A stretch of DNA of 64,000 nucleotides from Brasenia schreberi. Taxonomy: Eukaryota; Streptophyta; Magnoliopsida; Nymphaeales; Cabombaceae. The DNA lies in contig JAYKKT010000089.1 in the NCBI GenBank assembly GCA_036023115.1, forward strand, positions 15,060,501-15,124,500, in the 5' to 3' direction. The notes below the pieces were generated by a model. It made no database searches and was not told the origin of the DNA. It saw only the letters and a program-made list of their open reading frames with translations. The translations under genes and the position numbers were made by a program. How positions within the stretch are numbered: the stretch's first letter is position 1; each line of letters starts with the position of its first letter. Below, one piece after another: positions 1-11,639 of this stretch.

Positions 1-1690
1 CTATAACCAATTCATGAGATTCAACCGGGCGTGCCATTTTGTTGTTGTTGAAATCAGATACCTTCAAATGGCATGGAGATCCAATTATTTGACGGAGTAT
101 GGGGTGTGCTACAGGATGTTGATTTCCACCTCCAAGAGGATCAGGCATGCGACATAGGAATCCGATTAAGTGTGCCTACTGTAATTTGGTTAATATTGAG
201 GGCATGGAAGCTTTCTGAAGATCTTCCTGAGCTTTCTCGAGATGGTACTGAGTCTCGTATCCGATTCAGGTTGAAACATCAAAAACACGTCATAAACTTC
301 ATGATAGGATCTATCTCTCGATGCAACTTCGATTGATGCGACGTTGGTGCATTAGAAACTACACACACATGAATATCTAGCATATAAACAATCAGTCGAT
401 TTCAATAAGAATTGGTTATCGAGATCCCATTGGCAGCCCTAGTTACAGGCATTCTAATAGGATCGATTTGTATTCGCTATAATTCTCTCATATGATTCTT
501 GATTCCACGAAAAGAATACACAGAGACATTTTAAAAAGATTATGAAGCGCACATGTTGGATTAGAAACAGATGAGTTGCAACCATTCCTCCGAAAGGTAC
601 ACTCGACCATAGAAGCTTCAGATGCCTCTAACAGAATCGATTGTTTTTGTTGTTTAAAGTGGGAATCTCATCACATTTATCTAATTCTTAAAAAAAATAG
701 AACCAAAACCAAATTATAAGGCTTGTTTGATTATGAGACCAATCATGCAAAACTGTCAATGTAGATATAGTTCTAGCAGCCCAATCTTATTCGACCTCGT
801 GCTCCACTCTTTACTGCACATAAAGTCCATGTTTGGGCGTACACTTTGAATTTAGTAGGCTCAAGCCTCATAATCAAACATCCCCTAAGAGTACCCGGAA
901 TTGGTTCGATTTTAGTTCTTTTGTTTCGGATCTGTTTGGTTTGCGGGTAGTTCGAGTCAGGTTCAACACATCGGACCAATTCATAACTGCACAAATTTAA
1001 ATCCAAGCATTATTTTTGCTTTATTTCAACCTTTTCATAAACGAAGACTTTGGGCAGCTTTTTACAGTCATTTTATTTAGGTTATTTAAGAATATCTATC
1101 TCAAGTGAAGTTCCCCGGAGGCCGGCGGGGGGGGGGATGCTTGTTTTTAGCTTGATTATTCATATTTAAAATGAGTCGAGCAACGAATTGTCCGGGTTGG
1201 CAGGTACCTCCCCTATCTGTATTGTGATAGAAACATTGTGTTACATGTGTCTCTAAATACAAAACCTTATTTAGAAGATTTGTTCGGGAGAAAAATCTTT
1301 CACATGTTCTATGATTAAGTGTATTAAAATCTTGATAAGTAATACATTATTAAATCCTTTTAAAACAATAATGACCACCAAGAACCCATGTAGCCTACCC
1401 CACCTAGTGTGACATGATACCTGTTTCTATATTTAAAAACTTGGAAAATAATTGATCTTTCAACTCAGTGGGCTACAGGATGCAATCTAGCTTCTTATGA
1501 AACTTAATGACAATGAGTAATGACAAGTTGGGCATAATTAGCTCCCTACTCGTCTCCCTTACCCTTTTTTTTACAACGGGGAAGGCGAAGTGAATACCTG
1601 CCTCAGGTATTCGAACCCATGACCTTCAACCTGTGAGCGGACCCAATAGCCAGGTCCTCTATTGCTTATTGTGCCTCCCTTAGTCAATTG

Positions 1691-1693
1691 TTA

Positions 1694-1728
<35 letters not shown>

Positions 1729-1729
1729 T
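1691..1729. repeat. (TTA)n microsatellite
   Basis: An imperfect run of TTA/ATT units, read directly from the sequence. Confidence 0.9.
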
Positions 1730-2423
1730 TGTTACACTCTTTGCCAAATATTATTGTTAAACTAAAATATGCAAGTTTAATTGGCAAACTCTAGATTCAG
1801 AGTTGAAATCATTTAACCAGTGGATCGTAGATCGTCTGGTTGTCTTCAATGAGATTATGGAAAAAAACTGAAAATAATTTTCTGTAACGAACATCAAATT
1901 ATCGAGTTTATGTTGATTTATTAAATCTACCTGAATAAGTAAACTTTGATCAATGAAAAGTATTGTTGAATACTAGATTTCTATAAGGTCTTCCACTATA
2001 ACTAAAAAACATATATTGTCAAACTTGCATACTTGCATGCGGAAAACCTTCACTTACGTCGAAGGTCTCAAGATCGATACCGGGTGCATATCTGGTAGTG
2101 CTCTGCCTAATTCCAGCTTGCCAATAAGTAACAGAGAAGATAGGCCAAACTTAGCAATCCAGTTGACTCGGTCAATTCAGTTCCTTGTGATCAACTTTAA
2201 TGAACTGGACCCCGGATTGTTTCATGGATGGTTTAGCTTGACTCAAAGAAATTCCCGAGCGCCATCGCCAGGTTTGACAACTCCGCATACAATACAAACT
2301 GCTCATATGTCATGCATTCAATAATCATTTTCTATGTCTATATATTATTGAGTGTGATGCACAGCAGGGCGCGGGGGGCCATACACAAGATGCACGTCAA
2401 TGTGTGCACATTCATGCACACAC

Positions 2424-2446
2424 AATATATATATATATATATATAT
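2424..2446. repeat. (AT)n microsatellite
   Basis: A pure AT dinucleotide run of about 23 bases. Confidence 0.9.
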
Positions 2447-2625
2447 AGAAAGAGATTAGATTTTGCCCACCTCCTACCCTTACATTTCATAAATATGTTC
2501 ATTTATTGCTTTTGGATGGTATGAGTATGATGCTAATGTTTTTTCTACCTTACTTTTCAAAACCTTTTAAAAAAATTAAATTATACTTCTATCACCCAAA
2601 AGTAATAGGTGGACATGGTACAGTT

Positions 2626-2628
<3 letters not shown>

Positions 2629-2691
<63 letters not shown>
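2629..2691. repeat. (AT)n microsatellite
   Basis: A pure AT dinucleotide run of about 63 bases. Tyr/Ile-only open frames across it are artefacts. Confidence 0.95.
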
Positions 2692-2692
<1 letters not shown>

Positions 2693-2829
2693 TCACCTTT
2701 TATTTTTAGAGGAATGACTGTTATTTAAAAATTATAAAAGTGTTCAAAAAAATTTAAATGATACTCAGTACATCCATTCCTTAAAAATAAATAATGGAAA
2801 TGAGTATGCATTTGCATATGATCCAATCA

Positions 2830-2830
<1 letters not shown>

Positions 2831-2867
<37 letters not shown>

Positions 2868-2881
2868 CATACATACATACA
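2831..2881. repeat. (AT)n followed by (ATAC)n microsatellite
   Basis: A compound simple repeat: about 33 bases of AT followed by ATAC units. It ends about 50 bases before the tRNA gene. Confidence 0.9.
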
Positions 2882-2933
2882 TTTTTTATGATAGATATTC
2901 ATTCTTTTGTTTTAGGTATGAGTATTATTTTGG

Positions 2934-3006
2934 GACTCCATGGCCCAATGGATAAGGCGCTGGTCTACGGAACCAGAGATTCTGGGTTCGATCCCCAGTG
3001 GAGTAA
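2934..3006 (+). tRNA. trnR-ACG: tRNA-Arg (anticodon ACG)
   Basis: A 73-base cloverleaf can be folded by eye. The 5' acceptor strand is GACTCCA and the D arm starts GCCC. The anticodon stem CTGGT/ACCAG encloses loop CTACGGA, giving anticodon ACG. The T arm CTGGG/CCCAG encloses TTCGATC, and the 3' acceptor strand is TGGAGTA. There is no intron. A TTTT tract a few bases downstream (from about 3011) could terminate RNA polymerase III. The first acceptor pair would be G1:A72, a mismatch, where this isoacceptor normally has G:C. The gene may therefore be slightly decayed or may tolerate the change. Inosine modification of A34 is expected from the family, not seen here. Confidence 0.85.
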
Positions 3007-4615
3007 CATGGTTTTGTAGCTTTCACATGAAGCGAGCTGTTAGAATGCAATCACAACATGCAAAAATCATGGAGTGTGATTTTTGAAACCTAATGAAATG
3101 CATGTACATGAATCTTGATTCACCTTACCCGTCCGTGGTCACCCTCTATACCTTTGAAACCTAGGGTCTGGTCATATCATACCTATACTCCATGATCGTG
3201 AAAGAAGTCCCAATTGTCCCATGTTTCATTCCTTGGTGGTCTCCCGCGTCTGATCGAGAATTCAAATCAGTAATAGACGAGCAAAATGCCGCTTTACTGA
3301 ATCAATTTAGAGAGGAAGGTACCTAGATCCATGTCTCCAGTTCCATATAATCTAAAAGGGCCTCCAGAGCTGATAGTGGCGTCCGCGGTTGCTTCAACCA
3401 CTTAATGGTTGGAATTGGAACTGAATTCCCAAGAACTTGAGAATCCGAATCAAGTTTGCAGGTGATCCAAACACGCCACCAACAGAAAACTAAGGGAAAG
3501 AAAACACCCCTATCATGTATTGCAGCACAGCCTTTTTAAGATAAGTGAGACGGTTGCTGCATCTGGATTCCTCATATTCGGGCATTTTCCATTTCAGGCG
3601 TTTCTAGATTTACGCATCAGCATCTCTGAGAAAAGGGAGTTCGATTCGATGGATCTATGATGAATTTCTAGGTTTACACTTGGGTTAGGATGATACTACA
3701 ATTACCCATGTATGCTAATGTTGGCTGTTTCTATTACTTTATCTTGTCCTAATTGAAGAAATGGTACTCAAACACATGAATTTATCGTTTCAATATGGTT
3801 CATTTTTGCCCGAATCTCATTCGGATTTTCACGAAAGTGCACGGACAAGGAAGGCGACCGAGAGAAAACAGAGCTTTCAAAGCCGCCCGGCCTGGTGCTT
3901 GACGATAATCTGGCACTCGGGCGAAGCTATCAGTCTTGAATGATGTTTGCCCACCAGACACTGACGATGATGCTAGGCTAACACTGAGATATAAAAGAAA
4001 GCCATGTGAAAAACCCTGTCATATGATCCTGCAGAGGATGGATGACTCAAGTACTGATTAGTGTCTACAAATGCGCTCAACTCGTAGTTGATGCTTAAAA
4101 TGAAATACTATAATGGAGGTGTGACCTTAATATTTAGGCATAAAAGTTTTGGTGTAATGGCGGTTTTAGAATTTTGGTAGAGTGGACCGAATAACCTGTT
4201 CAACCATTTAAGGTGGGGCCAACTAGCCATAAATTCAGAGGTGCCCAGTAGCTTTCTCGTTATATTTTCAAAATTTAGGTGGAGCATCCACCGCGCCTCA
4301 ACGTAGATCCGCCACCGTTTGGGGGGGCGGGGGATTCTTTAGTCACTTTACCCATTAACCATCACCATGAATTAGGATCATACTAATTGTAATAAGATCA
4401 TATTCTTCTATTTTAAATCCCTGAGACCACGCGGTCCACGCCTTCTACTGTGACAGTAGTTGCTCTGGCCTTGTGTAAATAATTGTCACCTCCTCAACTT
4501 AGAAAGTTTCATGAAACAAGTATGATAGAGTCGTAAGGCACCACCTCTTGGCACTTGTTAGCATCGTCTTAGATGAGTGTGAATTTGGAGGATATAGCAG
4601 GGAGCTGCACCTAGA
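3007..4615. other. intergenic, no gene recognised
   Basis: No supported gene. Short open frames occur, but none has domain signals or splice-consistent neighbours. A G-rich homopolymer lies near 4319-4333. Confidence 0.5.
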
Positions 4616-4735
4616 GCGTTAGCTCAACTTGGAGGACTCTTTGACGCCCTGACCACTAGTGGGGAGTTAGACTCCCCAAAAGGTGCATGTGTGTGCATGT
4701 TAGGCTTCAACCTCCCTATGTATCAAAAAGAAACG
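4616..4735 (+). mobile_element. SINE-like element, same family as 13487-13620
   Basis: The segment begins with an A-box-like motif (GTTAGCTCAAC) and is followed by GACGCC and a B-box-like segment. It then has a GTGTGTG-rich part and the tail motif TGTTAGGCTTC before CCTCCCT. The same ordered motifs occur at 13487-13620, so this is a dispersed tRNA-derived family rather than chance. No target duplication was found, so the ends are approximate. Confidence 0.55.
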
Positions 4736-4878
4736 AAGGGGCTTAGTCCTCATCTTTATCATTAAAAAGAAAAACAGCACTAAAAGCTAAAGGGATGTTG
4801 AATTGATGGATGTGATTTCTCTGTGCCTTTGCCTTCTTTGGTTGATAGTTTGAGGTTGACACTCTTTTAACTTGTGTG

Positions 4879-5276
4879 TGTTGGAGATTCTTTGCTTCCA
4901 GCGACGTGCTTCAGTGTTGTTCCATCCTGTAGCGTATGTTCGCCTGAAAAGTTTGCAGCGGAAGTTGTTTGTGTTTGAGGTTTCCACACAGGGGTTTTTC
5001 GAGAGAGGAACTTGGTTTGTTTTCTTTTCTCAGACTATTTCACCGTATTATATTCTGTATCAGTTGCTTCGTTTAAATAGGCAGCATGCTCTCTCCTCTT
5101 CCAGGATTTCCCTCCTGTGACTTTCCTCATCTGGAGTGTTATCTAGAGCGTTATCGAAAATCTCTGTAATGTCCTCTCGTTATGATCTTTCCTTATCGAA
5201 GATACAGGTAACGGTCTGGATGGTCAGTCCAGCCGTTACCTTTGCTAGATGAGCCGAGAATGGCCAGATCACATCA
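4879..5276 (-). repeat. 3' LTR of copia element 4879-11020
   Basis: A 398-bp direct repeat of 10624-11020. Read on the minus strand it begins TGATGTGATCTGG and ends CTCCAACA, giving the canonical TG...CA ends. The purine-rich tract GTGAGAGA abuts it on the internal side (about 5277-5285). Confidence 0.92.
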
Positions 5277-5383
5277 TCTCTCACTTGGCCATTCGAGCCA
5301 AGTGTACAGACGTACTGGTTTCCTCCCACTCTTATAGGGTTTCACCTAGTACTGTCTTTCTACGATTGCTACTGTAATCGATG

Positions 5384-5486
5384 TCCGTTATGTGGTTATT
5401 TTCCTACACAACAATTTATCCGTTGTATGGTTGTTTACCTATACAACACTTTTATCTGTTGTGTGGTTATTTTCCTATACAACAAT
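5384..5486. repeat. three-copy tandem repeat (about 36 bp) near the 3' LTR
   Basis: Three imperfect copies of a unit containing GTGGTTATTTTCCTA and ACAACA lie between the RNase H stop and the polypurine tract of the copia element. Confidence 0.75.
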
Positions 5487-8400
5487 CAAATATACCTCAA
5501 ACCCATGTTTATAACATGTTTTGAGAAAAGTTCCTCTGTTATGCCTTTTGTCAAGGGTTTTGCCAACATATCATTTGTTGGCATGTATGAGATGGATATT
5601 TCCTTTCTCATAACCATATCATGAACATAGTGGTATTTCACCATTATATGCTTGTTTTTTGAGCAATCAGCTCCACTCTTGATAAGAGTAATTGCTCCAT
5701 TGTTATCACAGTAAATAACAACTAGCTCGTCAGTTATTTCCAACTTCAAATCTCTTATGAAGCGGCTTATCCAGATAGCACTCGTTGTAGCCATACAACA
5801 AGTTACATACTCAGCTTCCTGTGTATGCAATGCTACACAACCCTGTTTCTTACATGCCCAAGAAATAACACTACCTTCAAATAAGAATATTTGTCCCAAG
5901 GTTGATTTGTTGTCATCTTTACTCCCAACAAAGTCAGTGTTTGAATATCCTACCACTTTCAGTACATTTGCTTGAAAACACAGTTTCAAGACTTTTGTTC
6001 CTTTCAGATATCTTAAAAAAAAATTCACAGCTACCTAGTGCTGCCAACAAGGATTACTTTGATATATACTTACAAGACCAATAGCAAAGTTGATATCAGG
6101 TCTTGTACACAACATAACATACATCAAGCTACCAACAACTTGTGCATAAGGAACATTAGGCTTATTGTCTCATTTACTGGGACAATCAACCTTACTCAAT
6201 TTGACCCCTTTTGCAACAGGTATATCAACAAACTTTCATTCACCCATTTTAAACTTCTTAAAGATATAGTCAATATATCTCTCATGACTCAGGCATAAGA
6301 GTCTAGATTCTTTATCTCGAGAGATCTTTATTCTCAGGATATAGGATGATTCCCCCATATCCTTCATTTCGAACTTAGAGTTCAACCATGACTTGGTTTT
6401 GACAATCATCTCGTTGTCGTTTCTAGTCAACAATATGTCATCTACATATAATGATAAGATGGTAAAGTGGCTCCCACTATTCCAAACATATACACAGTGA
6501 TAAAGTTTATTAGCCACAAACCCAAGTTCTATAATGACATTTTGAAAAGTCAAATACCATTAGCGAGGTGACTATTTCATGCCATATGGGGATTTTTTCA
6601 ACCTATATACTTTATCTTCTTGGCCTTCAACCACAAATCCTTCGAGTTACTACATGTATATGATTTCTTTTAAATCTCCGTTTAGAAAAGTTGTCTTTAC
6701 ATCTAACTGATGTAAATCCAAATCATAGTATGTAGATATTGCTAGGATTATACGATGGATGCAAATTTCACAATTGGGGAATATGTCTCAACATAATATA
6801 TCTCCTCTTTTTACGAAAAACCCTTTACAACAAATCTAGCTTTAAACTTGTCGATCGTACCATCGACCTTGTATTTCTTTTTCAGAACCCATTTACAACC
6901 TATGGCTTTCCTTTCTTTTGGCAAATCAACCAATTCTCAGACTTAGTTTTTCTCAATGGATTCAATTTCCTCATCCATGACTTTCCTCCAGTCTGTTGCT
7001 TCTAAAGAGTTCATTGCTTGCTGATAAGTTAAGTTATCAGTCAACTCATCTAAATCACACTTCTTCTGCAAGATAAGTGTAATAATCCTTTAAGTAGGAC
7101 AGAGTGGCTCTTGGCCTTTTATGTCTACTTAAGGTATATGTAGTTTAAGGAAGATCTTCAATGGGCTCAAAAGATGATTGGTCTAAGTTTAGCAGATCAT
7201 CCACATATTCATTATTGTTTTCCAGGATGTCATTCTTAGTATCTTCTAAGAATTCAACATCTCTTCTTTCAATAAATTTGTGGTCCTCATGATAAAACTG
7301 ATATCCTTTTGAACCTTTCGGATATCTAATAAATATATATCTTAAGGACCTACTGTCTAGCTTATCTCTAGACTAATCAAGGATCTTTACATATGCAACA
7401 GATCCCCACCTCATGAGATGACCTAGGTTGGGTTTTCTTCCAAACCACATCTCATATGGTGTAGTGAATACAGCCTTACAAGGTACTCTATTGAGTATGT
7501 AAACCATTGTACTTACTGCTTCTCCCCAAAATACCCTTGTAAGAGAGGCATCGATCAACATTGACCTTATCATATTTAGCAAGGTTATGTTGTATCCCTT
7601 AGCTACACCATTTTGTTGAGGTGTCTTGGGCATTATATTTTGCTTTGCAATACCAAAGACTTTACAGAATTTCAAAAATTCTGTCGAGGTATACTCACCA
7701 CCTCTGTCTGATCTTAAGACTTTGATCGAATACCCTAATTAATTTTTCACTTCTTCCTTATATTCTTTAAAAGCATCGAGTGTCTCAAATTTATATGCCA
7801 AAAGATATAAATACATATATATGGAGTAATCATTAATAAAGGTTATAAAATAACCCTTTTCACGATGTATCTTTATTCTAAAAGGCCCACATAAATCGGT
7901 GTGAATAACCTCCAACAGGGTTGTTGCCCTTGTTGATTCCTTGAGAAAAACTTTTACACTTGTTGAAAGTATTTTCCTCGAATATAGGCAATAAGTCAAA
8001 GTTGGATAATTTTCTCAACTTTTCCAAACCTATATGCCCTAGGCGTTTATGCCACATATTCACATCAACAATATACGCACTCTCAATATAAGCAGAAGTT
8101 GTACCAATTTCATTATCAGAAAGCTTAAATAATCCATGTTCTACATCGAATTCCCCAGAGAATAATATTCTCACATGCTTTCCTACAGTCACCTTGTTAG
8201 GAATAAACCTAACCTCAAAACCTTTCTTTACCAAGGTAGGGACCGAGACCAGATTGCGTTTTATAGATGGCACAATTAACACATCAGTCAATACAATTGG
8301 TTTGCCTTGCACGAATATTTTGAATGACCCAATACCCAAAACATCCAAGAAAGTATTATTTTTCATATAGACTCGATGTTTCCTAGGTTTGTATTCCTTC

Positions 8401-9331
8401 ATATCCATTGCTCCTTCTTTGCTCTTTGAGATGTGTCGTGTAGCTCCTGAGTCTATCCACCAATCTATCACTAGGTAGTCCATATACAAGCATTCTTCGA
8501 TTGTCTGTGCTGTGTGTTGTTTCCTCCACCTTTCTTGTTACGGCAATCCCTTTTGTAGTTTTCCATCTTTCTGTAGTTAAAACACTTGACCCGAGAAGCG
8601 GTTTCTTACGATTTCTTAAAAATTTTATCGCTTTTCTTATTATTCTTGCCAAACTTCTTGTTTGATTTTTTCTTCTGGTTGGTTTTGGAGCTCGACGCTA
8701 TCTCATATTACACCATTAGCAATTTTTCTTTCTTGTTTTTGACAATGTGTTCTTGCTCTATTGCTAGTTTTAGGGGCAACTTAGAAAGATTAATTTCATG
8801 CCCTAATCTGAGTGCTGTGGTGACCATGTTCCATGAAGGAAGGAGACTATTTAGTATGGTAGATATTTGTATCAGTTTCGGGATGACTGATTTTGCTACA
8901 GCTAAGTCCCTAGCCATAACCAATATGTGGTTTACATGCTTTAATACATTATCTCATTCTTTCATTCTGAAGGAGTTATACTTTTGTAGTAACAACTGCA
9001 CATGCAATTTTGCAGTTGTATTATACTTGGCTATTATTGAGTCAAACAACTCTTTAGCGGTCTCGTATTATTCGAAGACCCTAATCAAGTCATCTTTCAT
9101 GTAGGTCAACATGATTGTCCTTGCTATAGTGTCGTCTTTTAGAAATGTTTTATACATTTCTACTTGTTGCTCACTTGCATCTGGAGATGGCGAACGCAAA
9201 GTTTTCTTCAACACATACTCAATACCTTCAAGTGTTACAGCCAGTGAGATTCTTCTCTTTCATGTTTGGAAGTTAAGACCGTTCAACTTCTCAGTTTTTG
9301 CCAACTCGGATACACATATCCTACAACTCAT
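5486..9331 (-). pseudogene. decayed copia gag-pol polyprotein
   Basis: Gag begins near 9331 with the typical copia motif LNGLNFQTWKR. A degenerate zinc knuckle (CFNYRKMENYKRDC, with the second Cys and the His replaced) lies near 8575. The aspartic protease motif DSGATRHIS follows near 8440, and the GAG-pre-integrase motif HKRLGHIG near 8050. Integrase core pieces lie at 7999-7373 (HTDLCGPF; PQQNGVAKG), and reverse transcriptase at about 6980-6236 includes the catalytic block LYVDDILL. RNase H at 6028-5486 contains the D-G-S-T block and EAEYV. Successive blocks lie in different frames with stops between them, so the gene is dead. The order is diagnostic of Ty1/copia. Confidence 0.9.
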
Positions 9332-9339
9332 TTTTATGT

Positions 9340-10608
9340 GTTTGGCAATAATAATAATTAAATGGTCTAAAATGGAAACAAATATAAAACAAAGAGCACA
9401 CATAGCAGGAATCATGTTAGAACAATGTATAATATTATAAAAGTAAACTAACAATAATTTCATAAGCTCCTTGGGACAAATTTGAAATTTTCCCAAAGAA
9501 TTTCTGCCTTTGTATCCTTTAAATAATACCAAGGGTAGAACCGTAATTTTAATTATCTGTCCTCTTTTGAAATTTTTGAAAAAGCCTAAGGACAAACTTG
9601 TAAAATTACTCTTTGGTATTTCTGTAAAATTCGTGACTAATCGGGGTTAAAACTGTAATTTTAACCCTAAGGCCGAATCTATAAATTTTCAAAAGTATAG
9701 GGGTAATCCTGTCTTTTGACTAAATGGCATAACTTAAATTATCTCAACCAGGAGGGGTATAAACGTAAAATGATAGCTTGGTATTTCGTAATTTTCACAA
9801 ACCGCTAGAGGGTAAAACTGACTTTTTGCATAATAAGGGCAAAATAGTCTTTTTACCCAAAAAATATCTGGACAATTCCATAATTTTGCCCAGTGGAAAA
9901 ACTGTAAATAATAAAAATGGGCCGAGGCATAATGGACTTTTTAGTTCGCTGCCCGAGGTGGTTTCTCAAAAACCGTTGGCGATTTCCAAAAACGTGGGCG
10001 GTTTTGGCCCGCAGTTTTTCAGTCTGGTATTTAAGGAGGAGAGGGAAGGTAAAACGCGAAAAAGAGAGGGGGAGAGAGAGAGAGAGGGAGGGCGATCACT
10101 CGCCGACCGCCGGTGTTTTCCTGGTTTTTTCGACGAGAAACTACAACGGGAGGGGAGAGAGAGAGGCTGCCGTGATTTTTTTTTTTTTCGCTCTGCGGCG
10201 GCGATTTTTGGCTTGTTCTTGGTGGCCCACCTTTAGGCTGCTGGAGGCTTCGGTTTATTCTGCTTTGGTCGTTATTGGGTTTCTGCCTTCTGGCCGTGGG
10301 CGACTTTGGTCGTTACTGGCTTTCTTCCTTCTGGTCATGGGCGGCTTTGGCCTTTCCGGCTTTCCTCCCTTCTGCCCGTGGGCGGTTATGGCCTTTCTGG
10401 CTTTCCTGCCTTCTGCCCGTGGGTGGCTTTAGCCTTTCCGACTTTCATGCCTTCTGCCCGTAGGTGGCTTTGGCCTTTCTGGCTTTCCTGTCTTCTGGTC
10501 GTTTGATGCATCATCTTCCCTCCTCTCTTTCTTCTCTCCTCTACTCTCCCTTTTTTTTCGTGAAACTCTTGTTTACCTGGACGATTTTTTTTGCAGGGTC
10601 AATAACCT
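9340..10608 (-). other. long untranslated leader of the copia element
   Basis: About 1.3 kb separates the primer-binding site from gag, which is long for copia. It contains repeated short AT-rich motifs, a GAGA tract (about 10070-10090) and the 41-bp tandem array. On the plus strand the segment near 10030 reads TATTTAAGG, like a TATA box followed by a GA-rich leader, so part of it may be a second promoter-bearing insertion. That last point is inference. Confidence 0.5.
10298..10502. repeat. five 41-bp tandem repeats
   Basis: Five units start at exactly 41-base spacing (10298, 10339, 10380, 10421, 10462), each beginning GGGCGGCTTTGG or a close variant and ending near TTCTGCCCGT. A partial, more diverged unit precedes them. 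Overlapping open frames rich in Pro, Ser, Leu and Trp arise only from the repeat. Confidence 0.9.
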
Positions 10609-10621
10609 GGCTCTGATACCA
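10609..10621 (-). promoter_or_regulatory. primer-binding site (initiator tRNA-Met)
   Basis: On the minus strand the sequence is TGGTATCAGAGCC, complementary to the 3' end of plant initiator tRNA-Met. It lies two bases inside the 5' LTR. This fixes the element's orientation. Confidence 0.93.
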
Positions 10622-10623
10622 GA

Positions 10624-11020
10624 CGTTGGAGATTCCTTGCTTCCGGCGATGTGCTTCAGTGTTGTTCCATCCTCTAGCATTTGTTTGCCTGAAAAGTTTG
10701 CAGCGGAAGTTATTTGTGTTTGAGGTTTCCACACAGGGTTTCCTGGGAGAAGAACTCGGTTTGTTTAATTTTCTCAAACTATTTCACCGTATTATGTTCT
10801 GTATCAGCTGCTTCGTTTAAATAGGCAGCATGCTCCCCCCTCTTCTCGGATTTCCCTCCTGCGGCTTCCCTCATCTGGAGCGTTATCTAGAGAGTTACCG
10901 AAAATATCGGTAACAACTTCTAGTTATGATCTTTCTTTATCGAAGATACAGGTAACTGTCTAGATGGCTAGATCAGCCGTTACCTGTGCTGGATGAGCCG
11001 AGAATTGCCAGATCACATAA
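10624..11020 (-). repeat. 5' LTR of copia element 4879-11020
   Basis: A 397-bp direct repeat of 4879-5276. Its terminal dinucleotides are mutated (minus-strand start TTATGTG instead of TGATGTG; end CAACG instead of CAACA). The downstream GTGTG target duplication confirms the boundary. Confidence 0.92.
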
Positions 11021-11159
11021 GTGTGACTTATATCCTTTTCATTTTCTAGCTTTTGAAATAATAAAAGTGCCTTTCCATGATGTATTTATTTACTGAAGGG
11101 TCTTCTATTGCTTGTGAAAAATCTACAATCCTTGGTATATGTAAAAATTCCATGGTTTG

Positions 11160-11350
11160 GACATGTGAAGAGGTAGCCATATCGAACTCGGTCAGTAAAA
11201 CGTAAGAAATTAGACAATGAAGACTTTGAGGAGAAGGAAGCTAAAGTGTTGGAAAGAGACCATAAAATACGATCTTGCTTTTCTTAAATCAAATGATTTG
11301 AAGATCGAACTCATTTGGCAATTTAGAATCCATCTAATCGACTGTAATTA
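11160..11350 (+). mobile_element. RTE-type LINE 3' fragment
   Basis: The segment contains a decayed version of the C-terminal reverse-transcriptase tail found at 44352-44725 (WFGH-like, then a block resembling KILER..K.DL, then RIH). It has one short open stretch and several stops, is 5'-truncated and has no coding potential. Confidence 0.55.
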
Positions 11351-11385
11351 ATGTGGGAAATTGATAAATAGCCCATGGTTTCACT

Positions 11386-11625
11386 GTGGGCTGTATATTA
11401 TATGCCACACTTACAACTATGAGCTTTTTGGGTGAGTTGAGAGCCTGTATAAAAGCAGAAGGTAAACAATGGACTATTCTTACTTTAAAAGCTTGCCAAA
11501 TATTGGGTGAGGTAGACAATTCAGCTAATGTAGTTCCACTATTGGGTGGATTATCAATTGCTTGTAAAGCCTTTCAACCCAAAATGAAATTTTCTTTTAA
11601 CGACGATGATCTCTCTTCGCAATAA
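11386..11625 (+). other. unidentified 79-codon open frame
   Basis: This open frame starts MGCILYATLTTMSFLGEL and continues with a fairly protein-like composition, including GGLSIACKAF. I do not recognise the family. No splice-consistent neighbouring exon is evident. It could be a fragment of an organellar or nuclear gene, or chance. Confidence 0.2.
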
Positions 11626-11639
11626 ACATTTGGTACGAC

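Larger units (their letters stand above)
1..2930. other. intergenic, no gene recognised
   Basis: No coding region here has convincing composition or family similarity. The stretch holds AT-rich sequence, a TTA microsatellite (about 1691-1729), a short LINE-like tail around 1370-1400 (resembling the ends of the RTE elements elsewhere in the window), and a tRNA-like B-box motif on the minus strand near 1605-1620, probably an old SINE. A G homopolymer lies near 1127. Confidence 0.5.
4879..11020 (-). mobile_element. full-length degenerate Ty1/copia LTR retrotransposon
   Basis: The element runs right to left: 5' LTR (10624-11020), primer-binding site matching initiator tRNA-Met, a long leader, gag, protease, integrase, reverse transcriptase, RNase H, a polypurine tract and the 3' LTR (4879-5276). 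The order integrase before reverse transcriptase defines copia. A 5-bp target duplication GTGTG flanks it at 4874-4878 and 11021-11025. The LTRs differ at roughly 50 of about 397 positions by eye, so the insertion is old. The coding region has many stops and frameshifts and cannot make a functional polyprotein. It lies in the gene-poor left part of the window. Confidence 0.93.

Noticed and set aside
8586..9104. 172-codon plus-strand frame
   Set aside because: Antisense to the copia gag region, whose minus-strand translation has recognisable gag and zinc-knuckle blocks.
9778..10506. Overlapping plus-strand frames rich in Pro, Leu and Trp
   Set aside because: They traverse the 41-bp tandem array and GA tract of the copia leader; no protein family recognised.
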